DNA of 64,000 bases from an uncultured Mucilaginibacter sp. (GCF_946479965.1 NZ_CAMLHX010000018.1:1-64000), one strand, 5' to 3'. Counted from the first letter of the stretch, positions 1 to 9,141 are shown. A program made the numbers and translations. The notes: generated by a model from the letters alone, not told the origin.

Positions 1-10
1 CTAATATTAA

Positions 11-18
11 TAACTTTG
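11..18 (+). promoter_or_regulatory. -7 promoter box ahead of glyA
   Basis: TAACTTTG matches the Bacteroidota -7 consensus TAnnTTTG and lies 21 nt before the glyA ATG, which would give a short leader. The -33 element would fall before the window start and cannot be seen. Confidence 0.45.
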
Positions 19-39
19 CCACGTTTTTTAACAATAACA

Positions 40-1326
40 ATGAAAAGAGATAAACTAATATTTAAGCTGTTGGATGAAGAGCAGCAACGCCAGGAAGAAG
101 GTTTGGAACTTATTGCATCAGAAAACTTTGTGAGCTTACAGGTTATGGAAGCTGCGGGTTCTGTTGCTACCAACAAGTATGCCGAGGGCCTTCCGGGTAA
201 ACGTTACTATGGTGGCTGCCAGATAGTTGATGAAATTGAAACCATTGCTATTGAGCGTGCCAAGCAGCTTTTTAATGCCGAATGGGTTAACGTGCAGCCG
301 CACTCAGGCGCGCAGGCTAACGCGGCGGTAATGCTGGCTTGTTTGCAACCCGGCGACAAAATATTAGGATTTGATCTTTCACACGGCGGCCACTTAACTC
401 ATGGTTCGGCGGTTAACTTTTCAGGAAAGTTATACGAGCCACATTTTTATGGTGTTAAAAAGGAAACCGGTTATGTTGATTACGACCAGTTAAAGGAAGT
501 AGCGCTGCGCGAAAAACCAAAAATGATCATCTGCGGTGCTTCTGCCTACTCACGCGATTGGGATTATGAATTCATCCGTAAAGTAGCTGATGAAGTTGGT
601 GCGTTGGTTTTAGCAGACATATCTCATCCTGCAGGTTTAATTGCACGTGGTTTATTGAAGGATCCGCTTCCACATTGTCACATTGTTAGTACAACAACAC
701 ATAAAACCCTTCGCGGCCCACGCGGCGGCCTTATCATGATGGGTAAGGATTTTGAAAACCCATGGGGACTTAAAACACCTAAAGGCGAGATCAGAATGAT
801 GTCAGCCCTTCTGGATATGGCTGTTTTCCCCGGCACGCAAGGTGGTCCGCTGGAGCATATTATAGCTGCTAAAGCTGTTGCATTTGCCGAGGCTTTGTCT
901 GACAGTTATTTGAAATACATTGTTCAGGTTAAAAAGAATGGCGCGGCTATTGCTAAAGCCTTCACAGATCGTGGTTACGAGATCGTATCTGGTGGTACAG
1001 ATAACCACCTGGTGCTTATCGACCTGAGAAATAAAGGCGTAACCGGCAAAGCTGCCGAGAATGCATTGGTTAAAGCGGATATCACAATAAACAAAAACAT
1101 GGTACCGTTTGATGATAAGTCGCCGTTCATTACTTCGGGTATACGCATTGGCACAGCCGCCGTTACTACCCGGGGCATGAAAGAGAAACAAATGGAGGCT
1201 ATTGTTGCTTTAGTTGATGAAGTAATAAAAGACCCGGAGAACGAACTTTCTTTGGATAAAATACGTAAAAAGGTTCATAAGCTAACGGAGCAGTATCCGT
1301 TATATCACAATAAGACTAAAGAGTAA
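40..1326 (+). CDS. glyA: Serine hydroxymethyltransferase
   Basis: PLP-dependent cytosolic enzyme that interconverts serine and glycine while loading one-carbon units onto tetrahydrofolate. The product is about 428 aa, a normal family length. Visible family signatures are the N-terminal LELIASENF, the glycine-rich KRYYGGC stretch, [10 protein letters not shown], and the PLP-lysine segment [14 protein letters not shown], where the Lys after THKT is the expected Schiff-base residue. A TTG eight codons upstream is open in frame, but the ATG at 40 ([20 protein letters not shown]) is the natural start. The stop codon overlaps the start of the hybrid kinase by one base (TAATG), so the two are probably co-transcribed. 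Confidence 0.97.
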   Translation: MKRDKLIFKLLDEEQQRQEEGLELIASENFVSLQVMEAAGSVATNKYAEGLPGKRYYGGCQIVDEIETIAIERAKQLFNAEWVNVQPHSGAQANAAVMLACLQPGDKILGFDLSHGGHLTHGSAVNFSGKLYEPHFYGVKKETGYVDYDQLKEVALREKPKMIICGASAYSRDWDYEFIRKVADEVGALVLADISHPAGLIARGLLKDPLPHCHIVSTTTHKTLRGPRGGLIMMGKDFENPWGLKTPKGEIRMMSALLDMAVFPGTQGGPLEHIIAAKAVAFAEALSDSYLKYIVQVKKNGAAIAKAFTDRGYEIVSGGTDNHLVLIDLRNKGVTGKAAENALVKADITINKNMVPFDDKSPFITSGIRIGTAAVTTRGMKEKQMEAIVALVDEVIKDPENELSLDKIRKKVHKLTEQYPLYHNKTKE

Positions 1327-4300
1327 TGATAAATAAGCAGGAGATCCTTTCAGAAGTAGAAGAAAAGCGTTTAGCCGCGCTCGACTCCTACAATGTTATG
1401 GATACCCTGCCTGAAAAGGAATACGACGCCATTACGCGCCTGGCATCTTATATATGCCAGGTGCCAATTGCGCTTATTTCGCTTGTTGATCAGGAAAGAC
1501 AATGGTTCAAGTCTGCCGTTGGCCTTGATGTTGATCAAACCCCGCGTGCAGATGCCTTCTGCAATCACACCATTCTTACCGACGAGATATTAGAGGTAGA
1601 CAACGCTGCCGAGGATGATACGTTTAAAGATAATCCACTTGTTACCGGCAAGGTAAATATCAGGTTTTACGCCGGCGCCCCACTTATTGATCCCGATGGA
1701 CATCGCCTCGGATCGTTATGTGTAATTGACACTGTCCCACGTAAACTTAATGAACAGCAACGAGACGCGTTGCGCACATTGGCCGACGAGGTAATGTCGC
1801 ACTTGCTGCTGCGGAAGCAAAAAAAAGCGTTAGAAGCATCGCTTGATGCGCATAAAGAGTTTTATAACCTGTTTAACAGCTCGCCGGATATACATTATAT
1901 TGCAGGTGCTGATTCAAATATTGAATTTATTAATGACGCAGTAACCAATATTTTGGGTTACACCCCTCAACAGGCTCTAGGTCGTTCGTTATGGGAATTT
2001 GTGGTTAGTAAAAACCGAGAACAGTTTTTGCCGCTTATTGAGATGGCGGTTGAGACCGGCCGGCCATTTGAATTAGAAACCCGAACAATTACGGCAACCG
2101 GAGAAGCCAAATGGATAGGCTGGTGCGCAATATATAAGGGTGGCAAATGGTATGCAAGCGGACGCGATATAAGCTATCAAAAACAATTAATCGCCGATTT
2201 GGAACAGCTATCACTTGTTGCCAGCAACATGATAAATGGTTGCGCTGTAAGCGATGCTAATGATAATGTTATCTGGATAAATAATGCGTTCACAAAAACA
2301 ACAGGATATAACTTGTCGGATGTGGAAGGAAAACGCTTGCGCGATGTTTTTGTGCCTGATGTAAATAATACCGACAGCCTAAAGAAATATAACGAGAAGA
2401 TCCAATCAAAAAAATCATACTCTGTACATGTATACGCTACGCGGAAGGATGGCCAGCAAGTATGGTTATCAATTACAACTTCTGTAATTTATGATAAAAA
2501 AGGAGATGTTGACAGGTACATCCGCATAATATCTGACATAACAACCCGCAAAAACACACAGCAGGATCTGGAGATCTTGTCTTTCGCGGCACAAAAATCG
2601 CCTGCCGGTATGCTTACCCGCGATGCAGAGGGCCACGTTATGTGGATGAATGAAGCGGTAGAGAAAATTACCGGATATACCCTGGCCGAAATGAAAGGAA
2701 AAACATTTGGTAATATTTTGGTAGGCCCTGATACTGATATGAGCGTGTTTGAGAGTGCTGTTAAATCCTTTCAGCAAAATCAACCATACAATATTGAAAT
2801 ACTCGTCTATAAAAAAGACAGAACTCCGGTATGGATAGCATTGTCTAACAGCCCGCTTTTTAACGAGGCGGGAGAAGTAGAGCGGCAGGTAAGTTCAATA
2901 ACAGATATTACCGAGCGCAAATATGCCGAGAATGAGCTGAAACTGCTTTCGTTAGTGGCCAGCAGCATTAACAGCGGTGTGGTAATAAACAATAGTAAAG
3001 GCGAAATTGAATGGGTAAATCCGGCGTTTGAAAAAATTACAGGGTATTATTTAAAAGATGTTCAAAAGAAATACTTAGGCGATATTATACAGGGCGAATT
3101 AACGGATACCAATATTATACAAAATGCCCGCGAGTTATCTAAAAATAAAAGATCTTTTGAGGTTGACCTGCTGGCTTATCGTAAAGACAGAAAGCCGATG
3201 TGGATCTCGGTTATCAACTCTGTAATTTTAAATAAGCAGGGCGAAGTAGAAAAATATATTGAAGTAATAATTGATATAAGCGCCAAAAAGAAGGTGGAGC
3301 TGGAGCTGATAGCGGCCAAAGAGGAAGCCTTACAGTTGAGTCGTGCAAAGGATATGTTTATATCAGTAATGACGCATGAGATACGCACGCCGCTTAACGC
3401 GGTTATTGGCATGTCGCATTTATTGCAGGAGGGTAATCCGGATGCGTCTCAAAAAGAAAACCTGGACATACTTAAGTTCTCTGCAGAAAATTTAATGCTG
3501 CTTATTAATGATGTGCTTGATTTTACCAAGATAGAAACAGGCAATATCGAGCTGGAAAATACGACTGTTGATCTGCGCGATCTGGTGCAGAGCATTACCG
3601 GATCAATGCAGTTTAAAACCAAGGAAAAGAAAATTGAACTGATCCAAAAAATAGCTCCGGATGTACCCACAACTATTGTAGGTGACAGAACCAGGTTGTC
3701 TCAGATATTGCTTAACCTGGTAAGCAATGCCGTTAAATTTACCGAAATGGGGCGCGTAACGGTAGAGTTACAAGTGGTTGAGCAGAACGAGCACGAAGCG
3801 CGTATAAGATTTGCTGTAACAGATACAGGAATTGGTATAGCAAATAACAAATTAAATACGATATTTGAAACGTTTAAACAAGCCGAAGCCGACACTACTC
3901 GTAAATACGGTGGAACAGGTTTAGGTTTGGCTATAAGCAAAAGGTTGATAGAACTGCATGATTCGCGTATTAACGTGGAGAGCAGCCCGGGTAAAGGCTC
4001 AACTTTTTGGTTTGCTATAACATTTAAAAAGGCAGATAGAAACCATCATAATAACAACAACGTGGAAACAGGTTTAAATATTAATGTACTGGTAGTTGAT
4101 GATAACCAGATAAACCGCTTACTTATCAATAAAATATTGACAAAGTGGGGAGCCACTATTGACTTTGCCGAAAACGGGTTACAAGCGGTTAATAAGGTTG
4201 AAGCCAATAAAAATTATGATGTTGTGTTGATGGATATCCATATGCCTGAAATGGGCGGACTGGAAGCAACACAGATAATACGCGCAAACCCAGAGCCCTA

Positions 4301-4451
4301 TTTTAAGCAACTACCTATTATAGCACTAACCGCATCTATGCTTACCAACCAAATGAGCCAGATAGGTGATGCCGGTATGAATGATTACATTTTGAAGCCC
4401 TTTGAACCTAAAGCGCTGTTTGATAAACTAACCCGGTACCAAAAATCATAG
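1326..4451 (+). CDS. GAF/multi-PAS hybrid sensor histidine kinase-response regulator
   Basis: A 1041-aa hybrid two-component kinase, probably soluble, since I see no signal peptide or membrane segment. Domain order: GAF about residues 20-165; four PAS units (about 172-290, 293-412, 418-537, 541-660), the last three close relatives with repeated LSLVAS-type linkers; HisKA with H-box MTHEIRTPLNAVIG (His684); HATPase_c with N box NLVSNAVKF, G1 DTGIGI and G2 GGTGLGLAI; a C-terminal receiver from about 918 (VLVVDDNQ, phospho-acceptor near Asp970 in LMDIHMPEMGG, Lys in ILKPF). All catalytic residues look intact. The input signal cannot be read from sequence; several stacked PAS/GAF units suggest redox, light or small-ligand sensing (inference). 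It starts inside the glyA stop codon, and no output-domain partner lies next to it. Confidence 0.93.
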   Translation: MINKQEILSEVEEKRLAALDSYNVMDTLPEKEYDAITRLASYICQVPIALISLVDQERQWFKSAVGLDVDQTPRADAFCNHTILTDEILEVDNAAEDDTFKDNPLVTGKVNIRFYAGAPLIDPDGHRLGSLCVIDTVPRKLNEQQRDALRTLADEVMSHLLLRKQKKALEASLDAHKEFYNLFNSSPDIHYIAGADSNIEFINDAVTNILGYTPQQALGRSLWEFVVSKNREQFLPLIEMAVETGRPFELETRTITATGEAKWIGWCAIYKGGKWYASGRDISYQKQLIADLEQLSLVASNMINGCAVSDANDNVIWINNAFTKTTGYNLSDVEGKRLRDVFVPDVNNTDSLKKYNEKIQSKKSYSVHVYATRKDGQQVWLSITTSVIYDKKGDVDRYIRIISDITTRKNTQQDLEILSFAAQKSPAGMLTRDAEGHVMWMNEAVEKITGYTLAEMKGKTFGNILVGPDTDMSVFESAVKSFQQNQPYNIEILVYKKDRTPVWIALSNSPLFNEAGEVERQVSSITDITERKYAENELKLLSLVASSINSGVVINNSKGEIEWVNPAFEKITGYYLKDVQKKYLGDIIQGELTDTNIIQNARELSKNKRSFEVDLLAYRKDRKPMWISVINSVILNKQGEVEKYIEVIIDISAKKKVELELIAAKEEALQLSRAKDMFISVMTHEIRTPLNAVIGMSHLLQEGNPDASQKENLDILKFSAENLMLLINDVLDFTKIETGNIELENTTVDLRDLVQSITGSMQFKTKEKKIELIQKIAPDVPTTIVGDRTRLSQILLNLVSNAVKFTEMGRVTVELQVVEQNEHEARIRFAVTDTGIGIANNKLNTIFETFKQAEADTTRKYGGTGLGLAISKRLIELHDSRINVESSPGKGSTFWFAITFKKADRNHHNNNNVETGLNINVLVVDDNQINRLLINKILTKWGATIDFAENGLQAVNKVEANKNYDVVLMDIHMPEMGGLEATQIIRANPEPYFKQLPIIALTASMLTNQMSQIGDAGMNDYILKPFEPKALFDKLTRYQKS

Positions 4452-4464
4452 GTAAGATTCCGGT

Positions 4465-4497
4465 GCTGTGGCGTGTTTAGTGCCACAAGCTTTTTTT
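4465..4497 (+). terminator. Rho-independent terminator after the hybrid kinase
   Basis: TGTGGC (4467-4472) pairs with GCCACA (4482-4487) across a short loop, with a flanking GC/GC extension, followed by a run of seven T from 4491. It sits just after the kinase stop codon at 4451. Confidence 0.7.
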
Positions 4498-4572
4498 CGA
4501 CTGTATAAAAATCCCTCTTTTTAGGTCTAACCCGGCTGATCGGCACCGCCCGGATGTGCGTGGCAATTTTTA

Positions 4573-4606
4573 TTGACCCCCTAAATAGCCAATGCGTATA
4601 ATTTTG
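4573..4606 (+). promoter_or_regulatory. Probable promoter of the DUF4382 lipoprotein gene
   Basis: TTG (4573-4575), a 23-nt spacer and TAATTTTG (4599-4606) fit the Bacteroidota -33/-7 pattern. The expected leader to the ATG at 4728 is a little over 110 nt. I see nothing else in the 4498-4727 gap. Confidence 0.45.
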
Positions 4607-4727
4607 AAGCCAGTAACAGGCAATTCCGGTCAAATGGTAACGGCCTGTAAATAGCTATGGATTAATATTATTTTTTGAGCAGGGCATTATTATTGCAGGA
4701 ACGGCTTTTATGTTTAACAATATACAT

Positions 4728-5489
4728 ATGAAAAAGATATTATTTTTTGCAGCAATTTTAAGTGTTGGCCTTTTTTCTTGTAAAAAAGATAACAACAACG
4801 GCGACAACACGGCCCATGTATCTGTAAGGCTGACAGACGCGCCAGGCGTCTTCGGCAATGTTTTCCTTAATGTGAAAAGCGTAGTAGTGGTAACGGACAA
4901 TGGCGAACGTACACTGGACCTTAAAGGCGGCGTTATTGACATTTTACGTTTCAGAAACGGACGCGATACCTTAATTGCCGATGCCGACATTCCTGCCGGA
5001 ACCATTCAACAAGTTCGTTTGGTATTGAATGATACAGGTAACAAGGTTGTTGTAGGTGGTGTAACTTATGATCTGACCACACCAAGCGGACAAACATCAG
5101 GTGTAAAGCTTAATGTGCACGACAATTTAACAGCCGGAGTAGCGTATACCCTTAAGTTAGACTTTGACGTAGCCAAATCTATTGTGCTTACCGGAAGCGG
5201 CAAGTATATTTTAAAACCTGTTATACGTGCTATAGCCGAAGCTACATCTGGTGTAATTACCGGAATGGTTTCACCGGCGGCAGCTTCACCTAGCGTGTAT
5301 GCTATTATGGGCACTGATACCGTTGGTACCATGGCAGATGCAACCGGAAAGTTTTATTTCCCTGGTTTACCAGCCGGAACTTACAATGTTAGGTTCGAGC
5401 CTGTTTCGCCTTATGCAGTTAAAACCGTTACAGGTATAACCGTAGTGACCGGACAGGTGAATAATATGGGAACAGTAACCCTTCCTTAA
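4728..5489 (+). CDS. DUF4382 domain lipoprotein with C-terminal carboxypeptidase-regulatory-like fold
   Basis: Exported lipoprotein of 253 aa. The ATG at 4728 gives a clean lipoprotein signal (MKKILFFAAILSVGLFSC, Cys18), so I prefer it to the in-frame ATG at 4710. Residues about 28-165 match the DUF4382 pattern (VSVRLTDAPG, strand-rich, ...LDLKGG...). The last ~75 residues (GVITGMV..., GKFYFPGLPAGTYNVRF) resemble a carboxypeptidase-regulatory/CnaB-like beta sandwich. Function is unknown; such proteins are common surface or periplasmic lipoproteins in Bacteroidota. It has its own upstream promoter candidate and a strong terminator downstream, so it is probably monocistronic. Confidence 0.85.
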   Translation: MKKILFFAAILSVGLFSCKKDNNNGDNTAHVSVRLTDAPGVFGNVFLNVKSVVVVTDNGERTLDLKGGVIDILRFRNGRDTLIADADIPAGTIQQVRLVLNDTGNKVVVGGVTYDLTTPSGQTSGVKLNVHDNLTAGVAYTLKLDFDVAKSIVLTGSGKYILKPVIRAIAEATSGVITGMVSPAAASPSVYAIMGTDTVGTMADATGKFYFPGLPAGTYNVRFEPVSPYAVKTVTGITVVTGQVNNMGTVTLP

Positions 5490-5517
5490 TTAAGTTTATT
5501 ATTTATTTTTAAAGAAA

Positions 5518-5549
5518 GCCGCATGGATGAAAATCTATGCGGCTTTTTT
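5518..5549 (+). terminator. Rho-independent terminator after the DUF4382 gene
   Basis: An 11-bp stem (5518-5528 with 5533-5543, one G-U pair) closed by a GAAA tetraloop and followed by six T. It lies between the convergent DUF4382 gene and comF and clearly serves the plus strand. Confidence 0.9.
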
Positions 5550-5598
5550 GTGCTTATATCAAATCAATAATTCAATAACTCAGTAATTCAAACCTAAA

Positions 5599-6297
5599 TC
5601 ATTCCGCATACGCAATAGTAGCTATACTCAGTTTTACGCCCGGTATTTTAAGCAGTTCTATGCCACAGGCTTCCAAAGTTGAGCCGGTTGTTACGGTATC
5701 GTCAACCAGCAGGATGTGTTTGTTGATAAGCTGATCGGGATCTTTCACCGCAAAAACTTCCTGCATGTTTTCAAACCTGGCAAAACGCGATTTATGTGTT
5801 TGTGTTTCGGTATGCCGGATTCTTACCAGGTTGTTTTCTGTTAGATCGGCATCTAATCTTTGAGCCAGCCCCTCGCCAAAGCAGGCGCTTTGATTGTATC
5901 CGCGTTCCCTCATTCGCCGCTTATGCAGCGGGACGGGAATTATATGATCTATCTCCTTAAATGTGTCGCTTTTTAACAACTGTTCTGCCGCTATGCTGCC
6001 CAACACTTTGCCTATCTGCGGCATATTTTTATATTTTAAATGATGCAGCAGGTTCTGCACCTTTCCGCCTTTGCTAAAATAATACATAGCATAGGCCGCT
6101 TCAATGTTCAGCTTGCCCCAAAACTGGCGCGCAACCACATTATCAGGCTGTAAATGAAAGTTAGTGAAAGGCAAACTATACCGACAATCCGTACAAAGCA
6201 CATGCTCGTTAGCCATCAACGCCTCACCACAAGCCGGGCAAAGATGGGGGAACAGTAACGAAGTAAAATCTGCCAGGTAACGGGTGAGCACATTCAT
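5599..6297 (-). CDS. comF: ComF family phosphoribosyltransferase-like protein
   Basis: A 232-aa ComF/GntX-type protein. The N-terminus carries a zinc-ribbon-like set of cysteines (CPACG near residue 20, then CTDC). The C-terminal half is a phosphoribosyltransferase fold with the PRPP-binding signature HILLVDDTVTTGST near residues 190-203 and the ComF-typical IIPVPLHKRRMRERGYNQS. In competent bacteria ComF takes part in handling imported single-stranded DNA; in Bacteroidota the role is not settled. It stands alone, divergent from the gene at 6376 and convergent with the DUF4382 gene. Confidence 0.9.
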   Translation of the reverse strand: MNVLTRYLADFTSLLFPHLCPACGEALMANEHVLCTDCRYSLPFTNFHLQPDNVVARQFWGKLNIEAAYAMYYFSKGGKVQNLLHHLKYKNMPQIGKVLGSIAAEQLLKSDTFKEIDHIIPVPLHKRRMRERGYNQSACFGEGLAQRLDADLTENNLVRIRHTETQTHKSRFARFENMQEVFAVKDPDQLINKHILLVDDTVTTGSTLEACGIELLKIPGVKLSIATIAYAE

Positions 6298-6375
6298 GGC
6301 ATTAAGGTAGGAATTTGGTTTAAGTTTGTTATTGTGCTTTAGCTTTTTGTTGTATATTAGGTATTGCTTATCACT

Positions 6376-6882
6376 ATGACTACATCTAAAAAAGTCTTCC
6401 GGTTCCTGACGTTAATGATACCAGTGGGCCTATTCATAGCATCGCTTACGCAAAATGCTTTTACAACGGAGTATATGAATGAAGAAGGTCCGACGCGGGC
6501 TATAGATATTTTTATAATGGGCCCTACTCTTATCGCAGGCGGGGCATTAAATGAATGGCTTACCTGGATGGCAAATCCATTAGCCTTGGTGGCAGCTTAC
6601 CGTTTTTTCGTTTCAACGAGCGAAAAGCCTTTATTAAAAAAGTATGAAAAATTCAGGAGTAGTATTCTGCTATCTCTACTTGCTTCGGCAATAGCCTGGA
6701 CCTTTAGTTTTTGGGATGAAGTATTGGGCAATGAAGGTGGGACAATGTCTCCAATTGTGAGCTTTGATCCAGGGTATTGGTTATGGGCCTCAAGTTTTTA
6801 CGCGCTTGCAATCGGTATTTTAGTCTTCGCTGCAATATACAAATACCCAAAAAAAGAGAAGAATTTGCCATTTAGCAAATAA
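6376..6882 (+). CDS. Unrecognised small integral membrane protein
   Basis: A 168-aa protein that I do not recognise. Hydropathy suggests four membrane spans: about residues 10-27 (LTLMIPVGLFIASL), 50-75, 92-112 (LLSLLASAIAWTF) and 135-156 (ALAIGILVFAAIY), with a lysine-rich C-terminus (YPKKEKNLPFSK). The start is set at the ATG at 6376; a TTG four codons earlier is possible. It is monocistronic, flanked by divergent comF and a repeat-containing gap. Codon use looks like that of its neighbours. Confidence 0.6.
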   Translation: MTTSKKVFRFLTLMIPVGLFIASLTQNAFTTEYMNEEGPTRAIDIFIMGPTLIAGGALNEWLTWMANPLALVAAYRFFVSTSEKPLLKKYEKFRSSILLSLLASAIAWTFSFWDEVLGNEGGTMSPIVSFDPGYWLWASSFYALAIGILVFAAIYKYPKKEKNLPFSK

Positions 6883-6968
6883 GCCCGTTGTTCGATACCG
6901 ATAAAATGGCAAGCACACCGTTCCAAAAGCGTTTCGCAAAAAGCACAAATTGAGCTATTTTATAACTG

Positions 6969-7129
6969 TTTGATATATAGTATAGTGCGTTAATTTTACA
7001 GCTAAATTTCCCGGCGAATAAGTCTGTTGCAAAGTGTTGCAAGGAAAAACTGTAGTTATTTAATAATCAGTTTGTTAGCCAAAATTGCTGTTGCAAGTGT
7101 TGCATCTGTTGCTATATTTTTCTGCAACA
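6969..7129. repeat. Copy 1 of a ~161-bp intergenic GTTGC-rich element
   Basis: Aligns without gaps to 33225-33385. The best-conserved parts are the block from 6994 (TTTTACAGCTAAA, CGAATAAGT, TGTTGCAAAGTGTTGCA) and the distal block from 7086 (TGTTGCAAGTGTTGCA, TGTTGC, GCAACA); about 40 nt in the middle (7043-7083) has diverged at constant length. Five TGTTGC units begin at 7025, 7035, 7089, 7098 and 7107, and the closing GCAACA at 7124-7129 can pair with the last of them. The element ends 18 nt beyond the stop codon of the minus-strand SCO-like gene. It fills most of the 265-nt gap at 6883-7147; I see nothing else there. Confidence 0.75.
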
Positions 7130-7147
7130 CCCCCGTTTATATTACCC

Positions 7148-7792
7148 CTATATTGCTTCCGTCTGCAACAGCTTAATATCCTCAATCAGCATATCAATCT
7201 CCACCGCCAGCGAAGCATTGTACACCCCGCGTATGCGGCCCTTTGTATCCAGCAAAACCACGTTTTCGGTATGCAGAAACTCGTCGGGTTTTTTGCCGTA
7301 GCCGCCGGCTTCATCAGCAAAGTAGGCTTGCCGCGCCAATATGTAGGTGGCATCCCTGTCGCCTGTTAGTAAAAGCCAGTTCTTATTGTCGATGTTGCGC
7401 TCATCGGCATATTTCCGCAAGGCTGCCACACTGTCCTTCAACGGCGTTACCGAGTGCGAAAGAATAAGCACCCCGGCATTGTTTTTAAATGTTTTCTGTA
7501 CCTTCTTCAGGTTGGTCATCATAGCAGGGCAAATGTTTTTACATGATGCAAAGAAGAAGTTAGCCACATATATTTTACCTGCCGTGGTTTTATTGCTTAC
7601 CTTTTCGCCAAGCTGGTTGGTAAAACTAAACGGCGGAATAGTGTGGATCTTATCGTAGCCATCATCGCCGGGTTGGAGCCAAACCGGGGTAAAATCTGGG
7701 GTATTGTAAAAAGGCAATCCGTTGTTTTCCTCTTTGCATCCGCAGAAGACAAGCAACAGTAAAACAATACCCAATAATTTAAAAGTCCTCAT
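7148..7792 (-). CDS. SCO1/SenC family lipoprotein (thioredoxin-fold copper chaperone-like)
   Basis: A 214-aa lipoprotein (signal ending LLLVFCGC, Cys19) with a thioredoxin fold. The copper-binding CxxxC of SCO proteins is present as FASCKNICP near residues 79-85, and the distal histidine as LHTENVVLLD near residue 174. SCO proteins deliver copper to the CuA site of cytochrome oxidase or act as thiol-disulfide reductants. This copy is far from the oxidase operon, which has its own SCO gene at 58259. It is the last gene of a minus-strand run with the YHYH and MORN-like proteins, and its start overlaps the upstream stop by one base. A role in copper or redox stress rather than oxidase assembly is inference. 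Confidence 0.88.
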   Translation of the reverse strand: MRTFKLLGIVLLLLVFCGCKEENNGLPFYNTPDFTPVWLQPGDDGYDKIHTIPPFSFTNQLGEKVSNKTTAGKIYVANFFFASCKNICPAMMTNLKKVQKTFKNNAGVLILSHSVTPLKDSVAALRKYADERNIDNKNWLLLTGDRDATYILARQAYFADEAGGYGKKPDEFLHTENVVLLDTKGRIRGVYNASLAVEIDMLIEDIKLLQTEAI

Positions 7793-8373
7793 TACTTAAA
7801 CACGTTCTTACAAAGCTTGCGGCCTACTAACCCATATTGGCGGTTGTTTTTAACAACATAATTCGCCCTGACGCTGCCATCCTCCCACCACATTTGCTGC
7901 TTCCCCAGTTCGTGCCCCTTTTTGTAATGGAATGTGCGGTAAAGCTTGTTATTACTAAACCATTCCTTTGCCGCGCCTTCATGCTCATCATCAACAAAAT
8001 TGTACTCGAACTTAGGCATGCCGTTAGGCCACCACCCGCGATGAACTCCCTGCTTTTCGCCCGAAACGAAGAAACGCTCCTGCTCGGGTGTTTTATCGCC
8101 ATACCAGGTTTTCATGGTGCCGTCCATTTTTCCTTCGTAGTAGGGTATTTCTTTCGCGCGGTTGCCGTTGTTGAAATTTTCAAACAACCAGCCCGTATAA
8201 GCCTGGTTCTTATAGTATAAAAAACCGTTTTTATATACCAAATTCTTGTCGGTTGTGGCAACCAACGTGTCTGGTATAGTTCGTGACCTGGTGCTGCTAT
8301 AAAAGGTTATCAGCACTATAGCAGCCCAAAACAGCAGTAATACTTTATTGAGAGATTGTACCCGGTGTTCCAT
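7792..8373 (-). CDS. MORN/YwqK-like repeat membrane-anchored protein
   Basis: About 193 aa: one N-terminal membrane span (VLLLFWAAIVLITFY, about residues 9-23) and then tandem 20-25-aa repeats of the MORN/YwqK type (YYEGKMDGTMKTWY, GEKQGVHRGWWPNG, DEHEGAAKEWF, KKGHELGKQQMWWEDG). The 231-codon open frame begins earlier, but the ATG at 8373 (MEHRVQSLNK) starts the plausible protein and overlaps the end of the YHYH gene by 29 bp. Databases label many such proteins 'antitoxin YwqK'; nothing here suggests a toxin pair. Export topology suggests a periplasmic scaffold. Function unknown. Confidence 0.75.
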   Translation of the reverse strand: MEHRVQSLNKVLLLFWAAIVLITFYSSTRSRTIPDTLVATTDKNLVYKNGFLYYKNQAYTGWLFENFNNGNRAKEIPYYEGKMDGTMKTWYGDKTPEQERFFVSGEKQGVHRGWWPNGMPKFEYNFVDDEHEGAAKEWFSNNKLYRTFHYKKGHELGKQQMWWEDGSVRANYVVKNNRQYGLVGRKLCKNVFK

Positions 8374-9136
8374 AAAACTGATTTCCGTTGATGTAAGGGT
8401 CTGCGGCGGTTGTATGATAGTGATAAATGCCTGCAGGATAATCTGCAGTGACGGCGGTATGACCGTGATATACGTCCAGATCGGCATTGGTTATTGCCCT
8501 GCCGCCTTCGTTAGGGCCATATACCGGGAAACCATCCAGCAAAAAGCCTATCAATGCGTCCTTGCCTTTTTGAGCCGTCAGATAATAAGGTTCCGCATGA
8601 TAGTGGTACATGCCCTGCTGCTGCGGGTGTCCGTAGTATTGGTCAAAGCTGTTTATCTCGCCGGTTAGCGGCGATCCGCCTGCGGCATATTGATTAAATA
8701 TAGGTACACCATTAATGGCCACACCCATCGGGCCCATTGGGGTGGAGCTATGACTGCTGGCCACGGTTGGGTTCAAAGGTATTTTAAAAGTTACGTCAGA
8801 CTCAGCAATGGTATTTGGGTTTTGGTTCCACAGCGGATTGGTACCATTATAAGACTCGTACTGCGTTGCTGCCCATTTGGTGCCTTTATAATACGGCGAT
8901 TTATGGTCGGGCAGGCTGGTGGTTTTTATTACAACAAAGCCACTCTGAATGTAGATCTCTTTAGCATTGTATATCTTTTTATATACCGCAGGCACGTCAG
9001 CCCCAACGGTTGGGGTAATGCTGGTAGGCGTTACCGTCCCATCGGCGGTATCAGTAGTGTTCTCTTTTTTGCATGATATTATCGCAATAAAAAATACAGT
9101 TACACTGAGGAGTAGAAGAATAGGTTTAGTTCTCAT
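8345..9136 (-). CDS. YHYH-domain lipoprotein
   Basis: A 263-aa lipoprotein (signal ending FFIAIISC, Cys22) of the YHYH family, named for the motif seen twice here: GMYHYHAEPYYL and GIYHYHTTAADPY. The many His, Tyr and Asp residues (also DQYYGHPQQQ, DVYHGH) suggest metal binding, which is consistent with the SCO-like gene two positions downstream, but the biochemical role of the family is not established. The start codon sits only 5 nt after a 15-bp hairpin (9142-9183). It overlaps the next gene by 29 bp, so translation is probably coupled. Confidence 0.85.
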   Translation of the reverse strand: MRTKPILLLLSVTVFFIAIISCKKENTTDTADGTVTPTSITPTVGADVPAVYKKIYNAKEIYIQSGFVVIKTTSLPDHKSPYYKGTKWAATQYESYNGTNPLWNQNPNTIAESDVTFKIPLNPTVASSHSSTPMGPMGVAINGVPIFNQYAAGGSPLTGEINSFDQYYGHPQQQGMYHYHAEPYYLTAQKGKDALIGFLLDGFPVYGPNEGGRAITNADLDVYHGHTAVTADYPAGIYHYHTTAADPYINGNQFYGTPGTISQ

Positions 9137-9141
9137 AATAA

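Noticed and set aside
802..1191. 129-codon minus-strand frame inside glyA
   Set aside because: Antisense to a highly conserved enzyme, with no independent support.
7792..8373. Antitoxin of a toxin-antitoxin pair
   Set aside because: The YwqK label is an annotation habit; the gene lies between a YHYH and a SCO-like gene with no toxin candidate.
8690..9076. 128-codon plus-strand frame over the YHYH gene
   Set aside because: Shadow frame; the minus-strand protein has a lipobox and the family motif.
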